Shown: piece by piece, positions 33,518 through 46,137 of the stretch
How the letters are laid out: each line of letters starts with the position of its first letter
How positions within the stretch are numbered: position 1 is the stretch's first letter
NCBI GenBank assembly: GCA_023014335.1
Contig: JAECYW010000007.1
Coordinates: 1,364,001 to 1,428,000 of the forward strand
From: Galerina marginata
Taxonomy: Eukaryota > Basidiomycota > Agaricomycetes > Agaricales > Galerinaceae
Length of the DNA: 64,000 nt
Direction of reading: 5' to 3'
Position numbers and translations under genes: made by a program
The notes under the pieces: model-generated
Databases searched by the model: none
What the model was told of the DNA's origin: nothing
What the model saw: only the letters and a program-made list of their open reading frames with translations

Positions 33518-36500
33518 GTGTCGGCTGGGTGTTGGTGGGTGTTGGTTGGGTGTTGGTTGGGTGTTGGTGTCGATGAAGGAAGGTGTGGTTGGAGTGTTGG
33601 GCGGCATTGGGTTGGGTTGGAAATCGAAGAGGAAGGAGGAATTGGACGGGCACGAGGGGGCTACTACGTCTTTGTAACCCCTCGACCTCTTAACCCCAGG
33701 TTAACTCGGTGGCATGGGCTTGGCGCAAAGCCTTCTGCGATGCATGTCAGCTTGGGGGCGTCCGTTGGGGGGATAGTGCATGCGCTCGGACTCGGACTCG
33801 GACTCGGAGCAACTTTGGCGAAGAGGTGTTTCTAGCGCGGCTTGGCGTTCATTTTGCGTATGCATTGGTGTGGGCTTTGCATTCTGTGCGCCAAGTCCTC
33901 GATCAAGCATGCACAGGAGCAAGAAGGAGGGGAGGGGAGGTGATAACACGACGACACGACGAACGCGAACTTATCAAGGACATGCAGAGGACTGGGTAAA
34001 CGAATACGCTCGGACGCGGACACGGACACGGAACGGGGCATCGTTGGCTGGATTGGATGCCAGCGGGTGTCCAGAGGCCGCTTAAATTCCACCCCCTACT
34101 CATTTTTCATTATTATCCTCCCTTCCGTCTCCTCTCCGCCCGTCCTTGTATTTATCCATCATCGCCCCATACCAGCGAACGGAGGCATCGTCGCTGCTAC
34201 CCCGCCGACGTCATCGCCATCGCTTGTCGATCCATGCGCTTCGAAGTGTCCACGCGTCTCGCTTACCCCGCACTTTTTTGGTTATCTCGAATTTCGAATT
34301 CGGGAAATCGTCTTAAATCGTCGATGGGTCTTATTTCTTCCGGTAGTTTTTGCTTCCGTTCTGCCCGATCGTCCTCTTCTCGTCGTCTCTAATCCCCAAT
34401 CACGCTCACCACACCCACCCTAACTTCTCTTCGCCATCCACTTCTTTCTAATCTGCATCACTCGTCACTCATCACTCGTCCTTCTCGGCTGCTCTTATCG
34501 ACCTCCCAACCACCATCCTCTATCACCGACACCGATATCGGCGCATCTCATAAAAGCTTTCGTTCTCGTTCTCGTTTTGTTTATCGGTCTCGCTATCCTA
34601 TCCTGTCCTATTTTTACTTGAAGCCAGCCTTTGGTAATATATCATATCGTTAGTGCGTATTCTCCCCTCCTACTTGCTGCATCCTTCATGAGCTGACTCT
34701 TTCTTTCCGCCTTCTAGATCATCTGCACATCCACCCCTGAGTCAAAGTCTCCTCTCATATATTCGTACTATCGCTTTCGATTGTGTTTGTGTTGCTCTCG
34801 GCGCTGGGCCATATCACATAATTCCGGCCCGTGCCCCTCGTCTCTCGTCCAGTCTGCTCTCTGCTCTTTGTAATCGGCACCACCAAATCACTCCTCATCA
34901 GATAATAAACCAAGGCTCACTTTGGGTGTGTCTTCTTTTCTCTCTTTATGGAGGTTGAGGGTTGTGCGCTAACGGATCCTCCTTTAGGTTTTCTCGTAAA
35001 CCCAAGCGTACGTCTTGCTCCTCTTTCCTCGTACCTGCCTCTGCCGCCGCCATCATCGCCTCCCTTATCCCATCCCCAACACCCACCGGAGTCCATCGCC
35101 TTTTGTTGGCGCACTGTGCTTCCTTTCAAGTCGAGACGTTTCGATGTAGACAACGTCGTAAAGATTCCCTTTCCTGGGCTTTCCCCTTTTCATTGAACTT
35201 GGGAGGTTTTTCCTTTTTTGGAATCATATAATACCCATACCGGTACTCATCCGTGCACTGCTCCTGTTTGGTTTCTTATTCTCCTTTCTACTTCGGTTTT
35301 ATGATAGCTTACTGTATTGCCTCTTTATCTTGATTGACCCTTATCACCCCCTCTCCCAGTTTCTGTTTCTTACCATTTTCATTACGATTACCATGGGTGT
35401 TTCGTGTTTACCACCATGCATTTTTTTTCATTACCCACCATTACACATCCTTTCCCAATCCCATCCATCAGCATCATCATCATTTGTCTTTTTCACCTTT
35501 GTAATTCCCTGTTCGTGTTCGGTGTGTTCGGTACTCTAAGTCTCGGTCTCAGTTTCGGTTTCGGTTCATTTTATTTTTTATTTCAGTCTGTCTGTCATCT
35601 CCCATTTTCCTGGTTCTGGTTCTGGTTCTGTTTCTCTCTTCTTATCACATCATGTCGTGCACAGTTCACAATTCAATACAATTCACTTTGCAATGCTCGT
35701 TTTACGTCTATGTTTGGGTTTTGAGTCTCGCGATCGGGTTTTGATTCGTATCGGTTGATCGGTTGAGGGCCGAGGAGGATGAGGATGAGGATGAGACTCG
35801 GAATCGACCTGCATGTGTGCTTAGACCTGATCCTGATCTTCTAGATTCTAGATGTGATGCATCGTACTTATAATTATTCGAGGCTCATACTTACTCCGTT
35901 CGCCGCCGTCGGACACCACGTTCTTTATCGATTGGATGCTATTGCTAGCTCTGTGGTGGTGCATCGTTCGTGCGACTCCTGATCTATTACAGGACTGATC
36001 TTGCTTTTTTTTAGTATCATGTTTGAGCTTCAGTGTCCGTCCAAGATTAGCTCGGAAAATTTAAATCTTACCCAAAACCTTCATAGACTCTGAATCAGGA
36101 TGCATGGCCTTTCACAGGTCCTTTCCGTCCAACAAATACCCTGACCTATTATTAACTTCCTTAGACGGTCTATAAATAGCGACTCGGAACTGGGTTATAC
36201 TTAGAGTAGCACTGCGATCGAACCTAATGATAATCGACTATAGTTAGAATTACGACCTTTACCCCGAACACCCTATCCTGACCCATTACTACTTACCCAA
36301 ATCGTAGGCTACTTGGAAGTCGAGTAGCCTAGCTCCTTGGAATCCGCGCTAGAATTCCGCTTAACCTTCCGAAGGGCAAGCTACTTCGCGGAAGCTGGTA
36401 TCTTGATCAGGGATGAGGAATCAAGGATGAGTAGGCTATTTGCTCTCCGACGGACCAACTATGATTGAGGTGAAGTACGTACCAGTGGTTCCCTTTCGCA

Positions 36501-37220
36501 TCTTACTTACCCCAGATACGGCATCGCCTGAGGTAACGATGAGGGTCTAGACCGTCTAGTGCTGCCAGTACAGGCATTGCGAAGAGAGACCAAGGATCCA
36601 TCGCAGCATTGTTGCAGCGGAGTCAGAGTCCTCCGCCCTCCAACCACACTCAAAACTGATGTTTTGGTATCCTAATGGTTGCTAAAATTGACGGTCTACT
36701 TTCGTCGCAGGTTGGTCCTAATTTATCTCGCCGCTGCAGGCTGCAACTCGGAAGTTCAGGAAAAGCGGTCGTATTCTCCTTCCGAGATGTTCTTCTGTCG
36801 TCTGTGTAAAATGAACTGCGAGATGCAGCGGCCCTCGAGGCCGAGGCGTCGAAGAATGTCCAGGCAAAGGCTTGATGGCAGGACCACAGCCACAGCCAGC
36901 CAGCCCCGCAGTGGTCATACCTATGTACGTAGCCTGGGATGGGACCCCGAAGTGTAAGATCAATCGAATCTTACGAGTTGCAGGGGAGTTGTGGGGAAAT
37001 TTCCAATCGGCAGCTTACCCCGGAAAATAAATCAACCTAAATTGAATTTTAATTGAAATGCAGGAGGCTTGCTCGAAATCGGTACAGCCTGAGGGCTGCA
37101 ACGGGCGTCTAGAGTAATGGTAAACATCCCTAGCTTTGATTCAACTTTCAAGTCGTACGTAGGGGCTAGAATACAGACTATAGACTACAAATACAATACG
37201 TTTACGTTTACTTCATGACT
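33518..37220. other. 3.7 kb without a recognised gene, partly pyrimidine-rich
   Basis: Just after the preceding stop is a TGTTGGTTGGG-type minor repeat (about 33525-33570), then four CTCGGA copies near 33785. From about 34090 to 35740 the plus strand is strongly C+T-rich, with CTTTC/TCTC runs and candidate splice sites but no convincing protein. It could be a long untranslated leader, a non-coding transcript or a promoter. 35750-37220 has mixed composition and only small frames. Confidence 0.4.
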
Positions 37221-39874
37221 TTAATAAGCGACTCTGCTCGTCAGCCCGTCCATTTCACGTTGGAAGCACCTATGCTGGCTGATTTCGTAGGCAAAGTTGG
37301 ACACGAATCCCGTGGGCCCATGAGATATGTGCCAAGCATCGCCTAAGACAGACTTGGCTTTGTATTTGCCAGACGTAACGACGCCGTATGAAGAGACGAC
37401 CTCATCTGTATCGAGCGAACTGCTGAATTTGATCTCCGGGACACTAAGAGTAGCGTTCACGAGGGTCACAGCTAAAAGAACAAACCATCAACCAAGTGAA
37501 GATGATAGTTGGAATATCTACTCGCCGTCACCGATGGCTCCAATGGCTTTACAGTGACCAAAGGCCTCCCGAATCCAATGGACGGCGCGACCATTGGTAG
37601 CAAGACTCTTCGTATGGGCCGAACCCGACGGAATGTAGATCGCGTCAAATAACGTCGACCGCTGACCCTCGTAGTGATGATCAGCAAAGAGCCCATCGCC
37701 ACTCCCAAAAGTCTGACCCTCGGCGTAAATCTTTCCTCGTCTCGGCCCTATAATCCAAGTAGTCGCTTTCTCGCCGGTCAGTGTGGCACAGACAGCTTCA
37801 ACCTCGGCCTTGTTGAACCCGTCAGCAACGAGCACGGCGATCCTCCTGGTAGCGATAGTGGGCTTCTTCGGCGCGAACTGGAGTTGAGAGAGGGAGGGCT
37901 CTGTCTTTCCGTGGTTCTGGCGGGCTGGTTTATCAGGAATAATGCCGTTCACATTTTGCGCAACGAGCTTTGCCAAGTCGTAGTCGATGTTGTTAAGAAT
38001 CTTGGTGTAGGTCTCGTAGACACGTTGGTCGTCGCAGTGGCTGAGCTCAAACGATATGGCCGAAATCAAGTGGCTCTTTTCATACGGGGAAAGAGAATTG
38101 TAGAAAAGTTGTGCTTGATTAAAATGTTCCTGGAATTTCGCACCGCGGGTTCGTTGCTTCATGCCGACGATCTTTTGCTTGTAGCTGTAAAGGATGAATA
38201 ACGCATGACGTCATCATGGATGAGCACACATACTCTTCATAGCCGCCCGCTGACGAAGGAACTGGATGCCCAACATTATCTCGGTTAGGGAAGTAGTTGA
38301 GCGAGCCTTTATGGATGCGATGTTGACGAGAACCATCACGATGGTGGTTCAGAACTGGACAGATTGGGCGATTGATGGGAATCTAGATATAGATAATTAT
38401 GGCGACTGAGAAACAACGAAGAAAGAAGGAAAAACCAACCTGTTCCCAGTTGACTCCCAACCTGGTGATCTGTGTATCAAAGTACGAGAAGTTCCTGCCT
38501 TGGAGCAAAGGGTCATCACTGAAACCGATTCCGGGTACGACATGGCTGGTGCAGAAAGCAATCTGCTCGACCTCGGGGAAAAACTCGTCGACGATTCGGT
38601 TAAGTACGAATTCCCCGATAGGATGTACGGGGACGAGCGACTCGGGCCATACTTTCGTCGCGTCGAGAATGTCGAAATCGAATGAATGTTCATCCTTCTC
38701 TTCGATGACCTGAATGCCGAATGTCCATTTTGGATAGGCCCCAGACTTGATAGCCTCTTCAAGGTCCTTACGGTGAAAATCTGGATAAAATGATCAGACC
38801 TTGTAGTTGAAACGAAGCTTGAAAACGCACCAGGATCTTGTCCACAAATCTTTAGAGCTTCATCCCAAACTAAACTGTGCACTCCGAGTTCGGGAATCAT
38901 ATGGAATTTAACAAAAACACGTTGTCCTTCCGCATTGATTAGAGTGTATGTGTTGACTCCGAAGCCTTGCATCATCCTGAACGAACGTGGAATTCCTGGT
39001 ACACAGTCAGGTCTCGGAAAGATTGATGAATCGTGAGCTACAAACCTCTGTCCGACATAACCCACATAACCATGTGAGCGGCTAAAGTATTGTGGAATTA
39101 AGCAAAATTTAATACGAAATTTATGGGGACTCACATTCAGGTTGAAGGCCAACGAAGTCCCAGAAATTGTTATGAGCGCTCTGCCCTTGCGGCACTTCAT
39201 TTTGTGGTTCGGGTTTTACGGCATGGATGATGTCCGGAAACTTGATAGCATCCTGGATAAAAAAGACCGGAATATCATTACCAACAAGGTCCCAGTTGCC
39301 TTCCTCGGTGTAGAATTTCATCGCAAATCCTCGAACATCCCGGACTGTGTCCTAGAAACAAAAAATAAATCAAAAGCTGTGCCATATATTCTTATTTATG
39401 GGGCTCACAGCACTTCCACGAGAGCCTTGGACAGTGCTGAATCGAACGAAGATCGGCGTAGTACGAGATGGATCCGTCAGAACTGGGGCCTTGGTCCATT
39501 TCGTAGCACGGTTGTCGAAAACTCGGAAGAACCCATGAGCTCCACTTCCACGGGCATGGACTACACGCTCCGGAATGCGTTCATGGTCAAAGCGATGTAT
39601 TTTCTCTCTTGCAACTTGGTCTTCGAGGAGAGACGGTCCGGCGTGTTCGCCATCCGCTGCTTTCAGCCTGCCATACAATGAGAAAAGATATCCGCCAAAC
39701 GCCAAATAGAGAATGAACATACCAATTATCAGTGTCTGATACCTTCACACCATGGTCCGTGGTCAACACAGAAGCATGAGAGGGCTCGACTATATCACGG
39801 CCCAAATCTTTGACCTTAGCAGTCTCAGTAACGTCAGCTATAGCATGCTTGAAAGCAGTTCCAATTGTAGACAT
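37221..39874 (-). CDS. large-subunit catalase with C-terminal DJ-1/PfpI-like domain
   Basis: A multi-exon minus-strand gene. It degrades hydrogen peroxide at a heme. It starts [20 protein letters not shown], without an evident secretion signal. Landmarks: [15 protein letters not shown] with the distal His; [12 protein letters not shown] with the catalytic Asn; [31 protein letters not shown]; and the proximal heme ligand Tyr in [13 protein letters not shown]. After the catalase core, the region from [19 protein letters not shown] to [20 protein letters not shown] is the DJ-1/PfpI-like domain typical of clade 2 large-subunit catalases. The final exon ends DGLTSRVAY. The penultimate donor appears to be within GCCATCG-GTGACG. 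Expression is usually stress-linked. Confidence 0.96.
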
Positions 39875-39922
39875 GGTGATGGAGAATGAGAGAATGGGAG
39901 GTCTGAACTGAAACCTGTCTCG

Positions 39923-39930
39923 CTTTTATG
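39923..39930 (-). promoter_or_regulatory. TATA-like box upstream of catalase
   Basis: CATAAAAG on the minus strand lies about 50 nt before the catalase ATG. Short motif only. Confidence 0.35.
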
Positions 39931-40181
39931 TACCTACAAAGCAAAAAGTCTCTCGCGTCAGTTGTGACGTTGACGATCGTCACTTTCCCCCATTGACTGT
40001 CGGGTTCTGGTTCTGCATAGGCGCCTTAGAGTGAATCTGCGTCATAGGTTATGATGATTTGATGTCAAGTTGGAGCACAGGAGTTCAAGAATTGCACTTA
40101 ACAAGCAAAGAATTCCTTATGGTTTATTCAACAGAGCTAGCATCTAGATGGTATCAAGTATATAGTTTATGTTGCTCGCCG

Positions 40182-42036
40182 TCACCAAAGGTGGTAAATC
40201 ATGGCGGCAACGATTGGTAAAACGAATTCCGCTTTGCTGACTGCATGTATTGGGCCCAGGTCGGCGGCAGAGGTGGAATTGCCTGACAAAGGTTGTTTCT
40301 TGTAGACTTTCAGAGAGTTGATACTCCATGTCGCATTCTGCCAGACATTATCAGCATAGCAGGAGAGGTAAATTTCATTCTTGGCGTACCACAAAGTTTG
40401 TAGGGTCCATCAGTCTTTCAGGACATGTTCCTGGGCAACCACTTGTGGCGTACGAGTTGCCTGCCCATTGGCCTAGATTTATACACTTGAGAAATAATGA
40501 ACTCCCTTGAACGCAGATATGCACAAACCACAAAATGTGATATCTAACATTGGCAGGTTAGTATTTTCCTTTCATACTTATCATTCAAGGGAGGCGCACC
40601 GAACACAATGGTATGATTTCTAAAGAAATCGGTGATGTTGCACATGGTATTCATGAGCCTGGCTGAGGGCGGACCCCACAATGATGGATTTGGAGTCCCA
40701 GCAGCAACATCAGTGGGAATTGCGGCCCGGTAGAAAGACCCTGTTGTATGAATTACTAAGACGAACGAGGCCCAGCAAGAGAAACATAGCTCACATATAG
40801 AGATATCGTTCTCATCCCACTTCATTGCGAGAATTCCTCCACCTTGAGCCTCAAAGTAAGGTCCATAAGAAGCCCTACTCCATTCAACTGTATCGCAACC
40901 ACTGTTGCTATCCAGATTTGCGTCACAATTAGTACGATTTTGGCCATTTGCGTCGGTCTATAGCATGGTTAGTTGAGATCAAAGGCTTGATTTCTCAACA
41001 CGTACCGGAATGGTTCCGGTAAAAGTGGCAGTAGGGTCCAAGGAACACCCTCGAGTTGTTGTGAGAACACATAGACTTATAGGAGATAGTAGTAAATACC
41101 TGGGTTTGTATGGAATGCAATTTGATTGTATTGATTGGCATGTACACCTTCCAGGACATCAATTTCTCCATTCTAAATAAACATATTAGCTGAGCAGAAA
41201 GACGTGAATAGTAAAGACATCATACACCAGGCCAAATTATTCCAGTGGTCCAAAAAGCTGGCCAGATCGCTTTTATATAGATTGGATTTAACGAATAGTG
41301 TTGCTTTGTCTAAAAATCATGACTTACCACAGCCCCAGGGTGCCCTATTGATATCCAAAACGAAGAGGCCAGTGGTGTAGAGCGTTTGGCTGCTAATCCT
41401 GACACTAAGTCGTGAAAAAACGTTAGAATTGTAAACCAAGAGCAGGGGCCAAATTACCTGCTACGATTAACGCCCATAGGCAATGAGGTAGTATCATCTG
41501 CTTTCATGATGACTGTTCCATCGTTCTCGATATATACAAATCCATTCGCAACGGCAGTGTCTCGATCCACGTAGCTAAGGTCTCATCAGAAAGGAACATC
41601 GACCGGGAATAGCGAAGAAAGACTGACTGGACTGTCCCACTGGAATAGCGTTGAATGTAAGAATCAACAACATGCCCGTGCCATTACCACGCACGAGTTA
41701 TGAGGACTTACGAAGTAGGATCGGGATCCGTGAAGAAATTCCAACGACTATGCCCATCGTTCAGTCATTAGCATACCCTGACGCAGGCTAAAAGATGGCT
41801 TACTCGAAGAAAGTGGTGCCAGAGTACTCGTCTTGCGGAAGCCACAGGAAAGGAGACCCGTCAAGGTTGTGGTTTATCACATTAATTGTGTCCCGCTTCT
41901 CAACCTCGTTGGGATGTGATTCTCGAAATGCCGGTAGGCCAAATCGCCAGTTGCGAACGCTGAGATCTGGCAAGGCCACCGAAGGAACGATGCTGATGGA
42001 AAGAGCAAGAAGGCAGAGGGGAAGGGCGTTATACAT
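40182..42036 (-). CDS. GH16 family endo-beta-glucanase-like enzyme, probably GPI-anchored
   Basis: Many small exons on the minus strand. The start MYNALPLCLLALSISIVPSV is a clear signal peptide. Next come VINHNLDGSPFLWLPQDEY and SRWNFFTDPDPTS, then YVDRDTAVANGFVYI. The catalytic block is NGEIDVLEGVHANQYNQIAF, which has the GH16 E-I-D-x-x-E nucleophile and acid/base pair. A later segment has ATFTGTIPTDANGQNRTNC and EAQGGGILAMKWDENDIS. The C-terminus (KKQPLSGNSTSAADLG, then EFVLPIVAAMIYHLW) looks like a Ser-rich site plus hydrophobic tail for a GPI anchor. Fungal GH16 enzymes of this type act on beta-1,3(4)- or 1,3/1,6-glucans of the fungal wall or substrate. Exact exon limits were not all resolved. 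Confidence 0.9.
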
Positions 42037-42414
42037 CGTGAGAGTCGTTAAGGGACGTTTAATGAAATACAGTTCTGTAACTGCACGAATAGCACTTGTC
42101 GGAATGGGTATGAGGAGTGTCTGTCGACTTTTAAAAGTGGTTTTGTGATATCCTCGAGGTTCAGGTATAAGAGATTCGTGAGGTCCTCAGTGAAAAGGCG
42201 TGGAAGACATGTGCAAGGAGCAGAGAATAAAACGGATCTCCAATGACCAGTGCAGCCCCGAATGAATTTTCAACCAACCTCGAGGCAGTGGCTGCGCTTC
42301 GGCAAGGAGCGGCCTGGCCTGCTAAATTTAGCCATCTTATTCTTAGCCGAGCGAGTTTTCCCACAACCCCCTCTTCGCCCCAACTCACGTCCAGATGCTA
42401 TCGACTGCAGTTTA

Positions 42415-42945
42415 CAGCTGTTTCAGAAAACCTTGTCCAGGTCACTTTTTTTTTTTTTCTCGCGCGAGCCATCACGTGCAGGCTCGGCAGCCCCCGGGAC
42501 CTGCCAAAATGAGTGCGCGCAAGCTCGTCTGAGCTGCTGGAGTCTCCTTCTGGCACATATAATTCAATTTTTATACTTATATCATTAGAGAGACATATCT
42601 GAGTCTCATTACTGCATTTTTTAGGTGGTAATATGATGTTTCTGTAAGCTTTAGCACCTGTTATGAAGGACAGTTGGTACTTCAGTGCGCTTTGGACGCG
42701 CGTGAGCCGAATTCACCACCGATTCTCCTCGTTTTTTTGAAACATACCAGAAATTAATTCTATTCGTCGAAGCGCGCAATTTTACCGTCGGAATGCGTCA
42801 AATACTAAGGGAATTCAGGCTATCCATGTCCAGTCCCCAAATTGGGACGGCTGGGAAACTACCATATAAGGTCGTGGGGATCATATCACATGATGGCTCG
42901 CGAAAAAAAAAAAGTTGGTTCGGACAAGGTTTTCTGAAACAGCTG
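42415..42945. mobile_element. 531-bp TA-flanked inverted-repeat element
   Basis: The ends are inverted copies of CAGCTGTTTCAGAAAACCTT, extending GTCC, with TA outside (42413-42414 and 42946-42947). Just inside, poly-T followed by CTCGCG on the left is mirrored by GCTCGCGA then poly-A on the right, so the subterminal parts also pair. No coding capacity; Tc1/mariner-type MITE. It sits between the GH16 and GH131 genes. Confidence 0.85.
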
Positions 42946-44115
42946 TAATGGCCAGAGGACACCATACGGAGATCCATGCTTGTTGTTATGTTGATAATTT
43001 CTTCACTAAATTTTGCATCTCCTCCGAACCTCTAGGACTCTCTTGATCCAGTACTTGAACTGCGACGGCTGGAAGTGCGAGCCAACTTGACGAAGACTGG
43101 AACTACTTGTTACGGTACGAGAACCGAATTTTGAAGCTTCATCGCATTTCAAGCTCGACATTGAGTTCGGCTGAACCTCTCACTACACTTGCGAAAGGAC
43201 GTGATCATGAGCTCTTCATGTTCGGATTAGCTTGTCTAAAATAACCCCGAGCTCGCCGGTAGTCCACTTAACATGGATATGGCTCGGAAGGTGTCTCTAT
43301 GGCTGGCCGTGTTAAATTTAGTGAGGTCTAATTTGTTACTGGACCCTGGAGGAAAACCGACCCGAGCAGTTTCAAAATTTCTGGGAGGCACTTGACTCTA
43401 GCTATCACATTAGATTGACCGTGGATCGTATTTCGTGTTTATATGCAGTCCACCTTTCCCCAACAGAATTCGACAACGTCAATTGGCACCTTTACGGTTA
43501 ACCTCGGTCGACGACGAACACTGTTCTGGACACATACCACGAAGAGGAGGTCTGCATATCCACATTCCTGGATCCCAATCGGCCATGCAATTGGCATCAG
43601 CAAAATGGGTGGCGGTAAGCCATAGGCCCATAGTACAGCCAAAAGAATAACCAAAACCACGGAACGAGAATACTGTCGTCGGCGCGGGAATTGTTGGCGG
43701 TTTAAATTATCTTGCCGCGGCACATGGGGTCGCCTCGCAAGTTGCTCGCATGGACTCTTTACTGAGAGTGCGGTTACGTCACCTTGTAAGTTCACATTGA
43801 ACCCCTTGCTTCATTCTATTCCTCCGAATCTACAACTCCTACTTAGGCATTTCTCGCCTGTTCTGCTTCTTGGAAGTTGGGGCAATATGATCTAGATCAT
43901 TATTGACGGAAGACAGAAGGCTTTCCGAGTCCGACTACGATCCGATTTTTTATCCTCGAGTTGAAGACTAGGTCATGCAGGATGCTCACCCCGTCCCGAA
44001 TATTTTCCCTCCTGCTCCTTTCAAACGCCTCGGAACATTATCGCACGTGTCTATAACGCTGTTTCGCGTAATTGACCTTCTCCGAAATTATTCACGGAGT
44101 TTCTATGCAGCTCGA
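42946..44115. other. no confident gene between MITE and GH131 gene
   Basis: Frames around 43435-43800 exist on both strands, one with a hydrophobic span, but none has a good start or recognised family. It may contain decayed coding DNA. The last part is the GH131 promoter. Confidence 0.4.
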
Positions 44116-44123
44116 TATAAATT
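44116..44123 (+). promoter_or_regulatory. TATA box candidate for GH131 gene
   Basis: TATAAATT lies about 70 nt before the ATG of the GH131 gene, a usual distance for a regulated fungal promoter. Confidence 0.5.
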
Positions 44124-44185
44124 GACTACTGAATCGCCGGCTCTATTCCAATAAGCCTCTCTTTGCCTTCCTGCGATATACCACC

Positions 44186-45506
44186 ATGAAGTCTGCTTTC
44201 TGTTTGTTGGCCCTTTCGGTCGCTCAGGCCAGGGCTGGGACCATCCTATGGAATGGATTCTTCAATTCCTCGTTCACCTCAGCAACGTTTGACCAATGTA
44301 CGTAGACGCGATTCGTGTGGTCTGCTCCGTTTTACAATGTGATTTGAATCCAGGGTCATGGTCTAACCAGATTGCGCCTTGGCAATGGTACATCCACGGA
44401 AGTGCTCCTACTTCTCAATACCTTGGTGTATCCTCCAGTTTCAAGAACCCCGCCGATACAACAGATGCTCAAGGTCTCAGAACGACCATCGTATGTGCAG
44501 TGTTTGCCTGTCTTCTTAACTATCATTGAAAGCGCTCCTTCAGGATGGAACTGCTTTCTGGAACGGTCAGACTATGGAACGTACAGAGGTTCTTCCCCAA
44601 ACCAGCGCAAACCTGGGAACTGGTCACCTCTACTACCACTTCTCGCTGAAGACATCCACCACCAACGCACCCAATCCTGGTTTCGAGCATCAGATTGCCT
44701 TGTCAGTTACTTTTCAATTTCAATTACATGCCAAGATGTCTAATTTATGGATCTCTCCAAAGCTTCGAGAGCCACTTTACAGAACTCAAATTCGGTTTAA
44801 TCTCCGGAGAAGCAGGAACAACTGACCCTCTTTTGCGCTGGGATATCGGTGGAGTCTCGCAGTGGACGACCACTCTTACCGCCAACACTTGGTACAACTT
44901 TGCGTACGATATTGACTTCTCCGGCAGCACAGTTGGCCTCTGGTTCTCCACTGGCTCGTCCGCACTTACCCAAGTCGTACCAAACAAATCCGCTAGCCCA
45001 TCGACCAACTCTGCCGACTGGCATATCGGCGTCCTTCGTCTTCCCAACGGCGGCACTAACGCTGCAGCTGAGGACTGGTTCTGGTCGGGTATCTTCGTCG
45101 AGCAGGCCCCCATCACGACCAACATTGCCGGTCCAAATGCTGGAAGTGCCCCACCAGGTTCTTCTTCGAGCTCCGCCCCCGGGACCACAACATCGCCCGG
45201 GACGACGACTAAGCCTACTACTACCTCAACCACTACTAAACCTGCCACTACTAGTCCAACTACGACGACTCCTGCTGGACCCACTCAATCTCAATGGGGA
45301 CAATGTGCCGGTACTGGGTGGACGTAAGAACATATTCTTTTTTTTGACTGAGGGGTACTGATATATTTTCTCGACAGTGGCCCGACTGTTTGCGCTACTC
45401 CATTCAAGTGTGTATCTGTATCTCCCCCGTACTACTACCAGGTAAGCTGGAAAGGCTTCTTGGTCTCCATTTTACTAATTGAGGCCTTGTATCCCAGTGC
45501 CAATAA
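44186..45506 (+). CDS. GH131 glucanase with C-terminal CBM1
   Basis: The secretion signal is MKSAFCLLALSVAQARA. The catalytic domain follows: GTILWNGFFNSSF, WSNQIAPWQWYIHGS, then TAFWNGQTMERTEVLPQTSA, GTGHLYYHFSLKTSTTNAPN and FFESHFTELKFGLISGEAG, all GH131-type blocks. A Thr/Pro/Ser-rich linker (about 50 residues, TTTTKPTT-type) leads to a cellulose-binding CBM1 (QSQWGQCAGTGWTGPTVCAT, then FKCVSVSPPYYYQCQ) with its conserved Cys and aromatic residues. GH131 enzymes cleave beta-1,3/1,6- and beta-1,4-glucans outside the cell. The CBM1 is split by two short introns. The stop follows YYYQCQ. It is divergent from the GH16 gene, so both point to extracellular glucan breakdown or wall remodelling. 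Confidence 0.95.
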
Positions 45507-46137
45507 GCGACTGGTCTTAAGTTTGGGATATGCAAGGGGTTTGAGGAATAAACTACGCCATGTAACACATTTCGGCATAGTAAAATACAATGACTTGGCA
45601 TTTTCCTCGAGCTAGGATACAACTCGGAATTTCTACGCCAAAATAAGTATTATCGGTCTTCCGAAGCAATAATCGCCATCGAATCGGTGGGCTAAGTATT
45701 CGGACTATTACTAAAGAAGCCTTATTTACTCGAGTATGCTTGAGAAAATAAGCCATGACTGCTTGGAAGGTGATGAGGGCCATACCTGGCAGGCTAGCCA
45801 GTGCTCCCGAAATTGAGCCTGTAGGGTTGGTCCTCTTGTAACTTGAAGTAGACTCCATGATGCCACACAGCCTGAGTTATCGAACCTTTCAGATTGCTAC
45901 ATTAACCCAGAAAGAAAAAAAGGAGGTCAGGGGTCGCGACAAAGGAGACTGGCCACGTTGAAGCAAGAGCCTATGAAGCGGCCATGTTTGGATTGGGCGG
46001 AAACCAGGCACCTCCAAACAACGCGTAAATAATATTCTGGGCGATCTCTCACCAGCATCGAAGCTTGTTTCCAACTCATTCTCGCGTTTTGTCTATCTCT
46101 ACAGTTTCTTCACAATTGGTCCACAAAACACACTGAC
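45507..46137. other. intergenic, nothing recognised
   Basis: GH131 3' flank and HAT1 promoter. No gene is seen. Confidence 0.45.

Noticed and set aside
36550..36700. tRNA-like segment
   Set aside because: No cloverleaf or convincing A and B boxes could be built; no tRNA or rRNA was found in the window.
43439..43795. 118-codon minus frame with a hydrophobic span
   Set aside because: Begins without ATG and overlaps plus-strand fragments of equal quality; may be decayed DNA.
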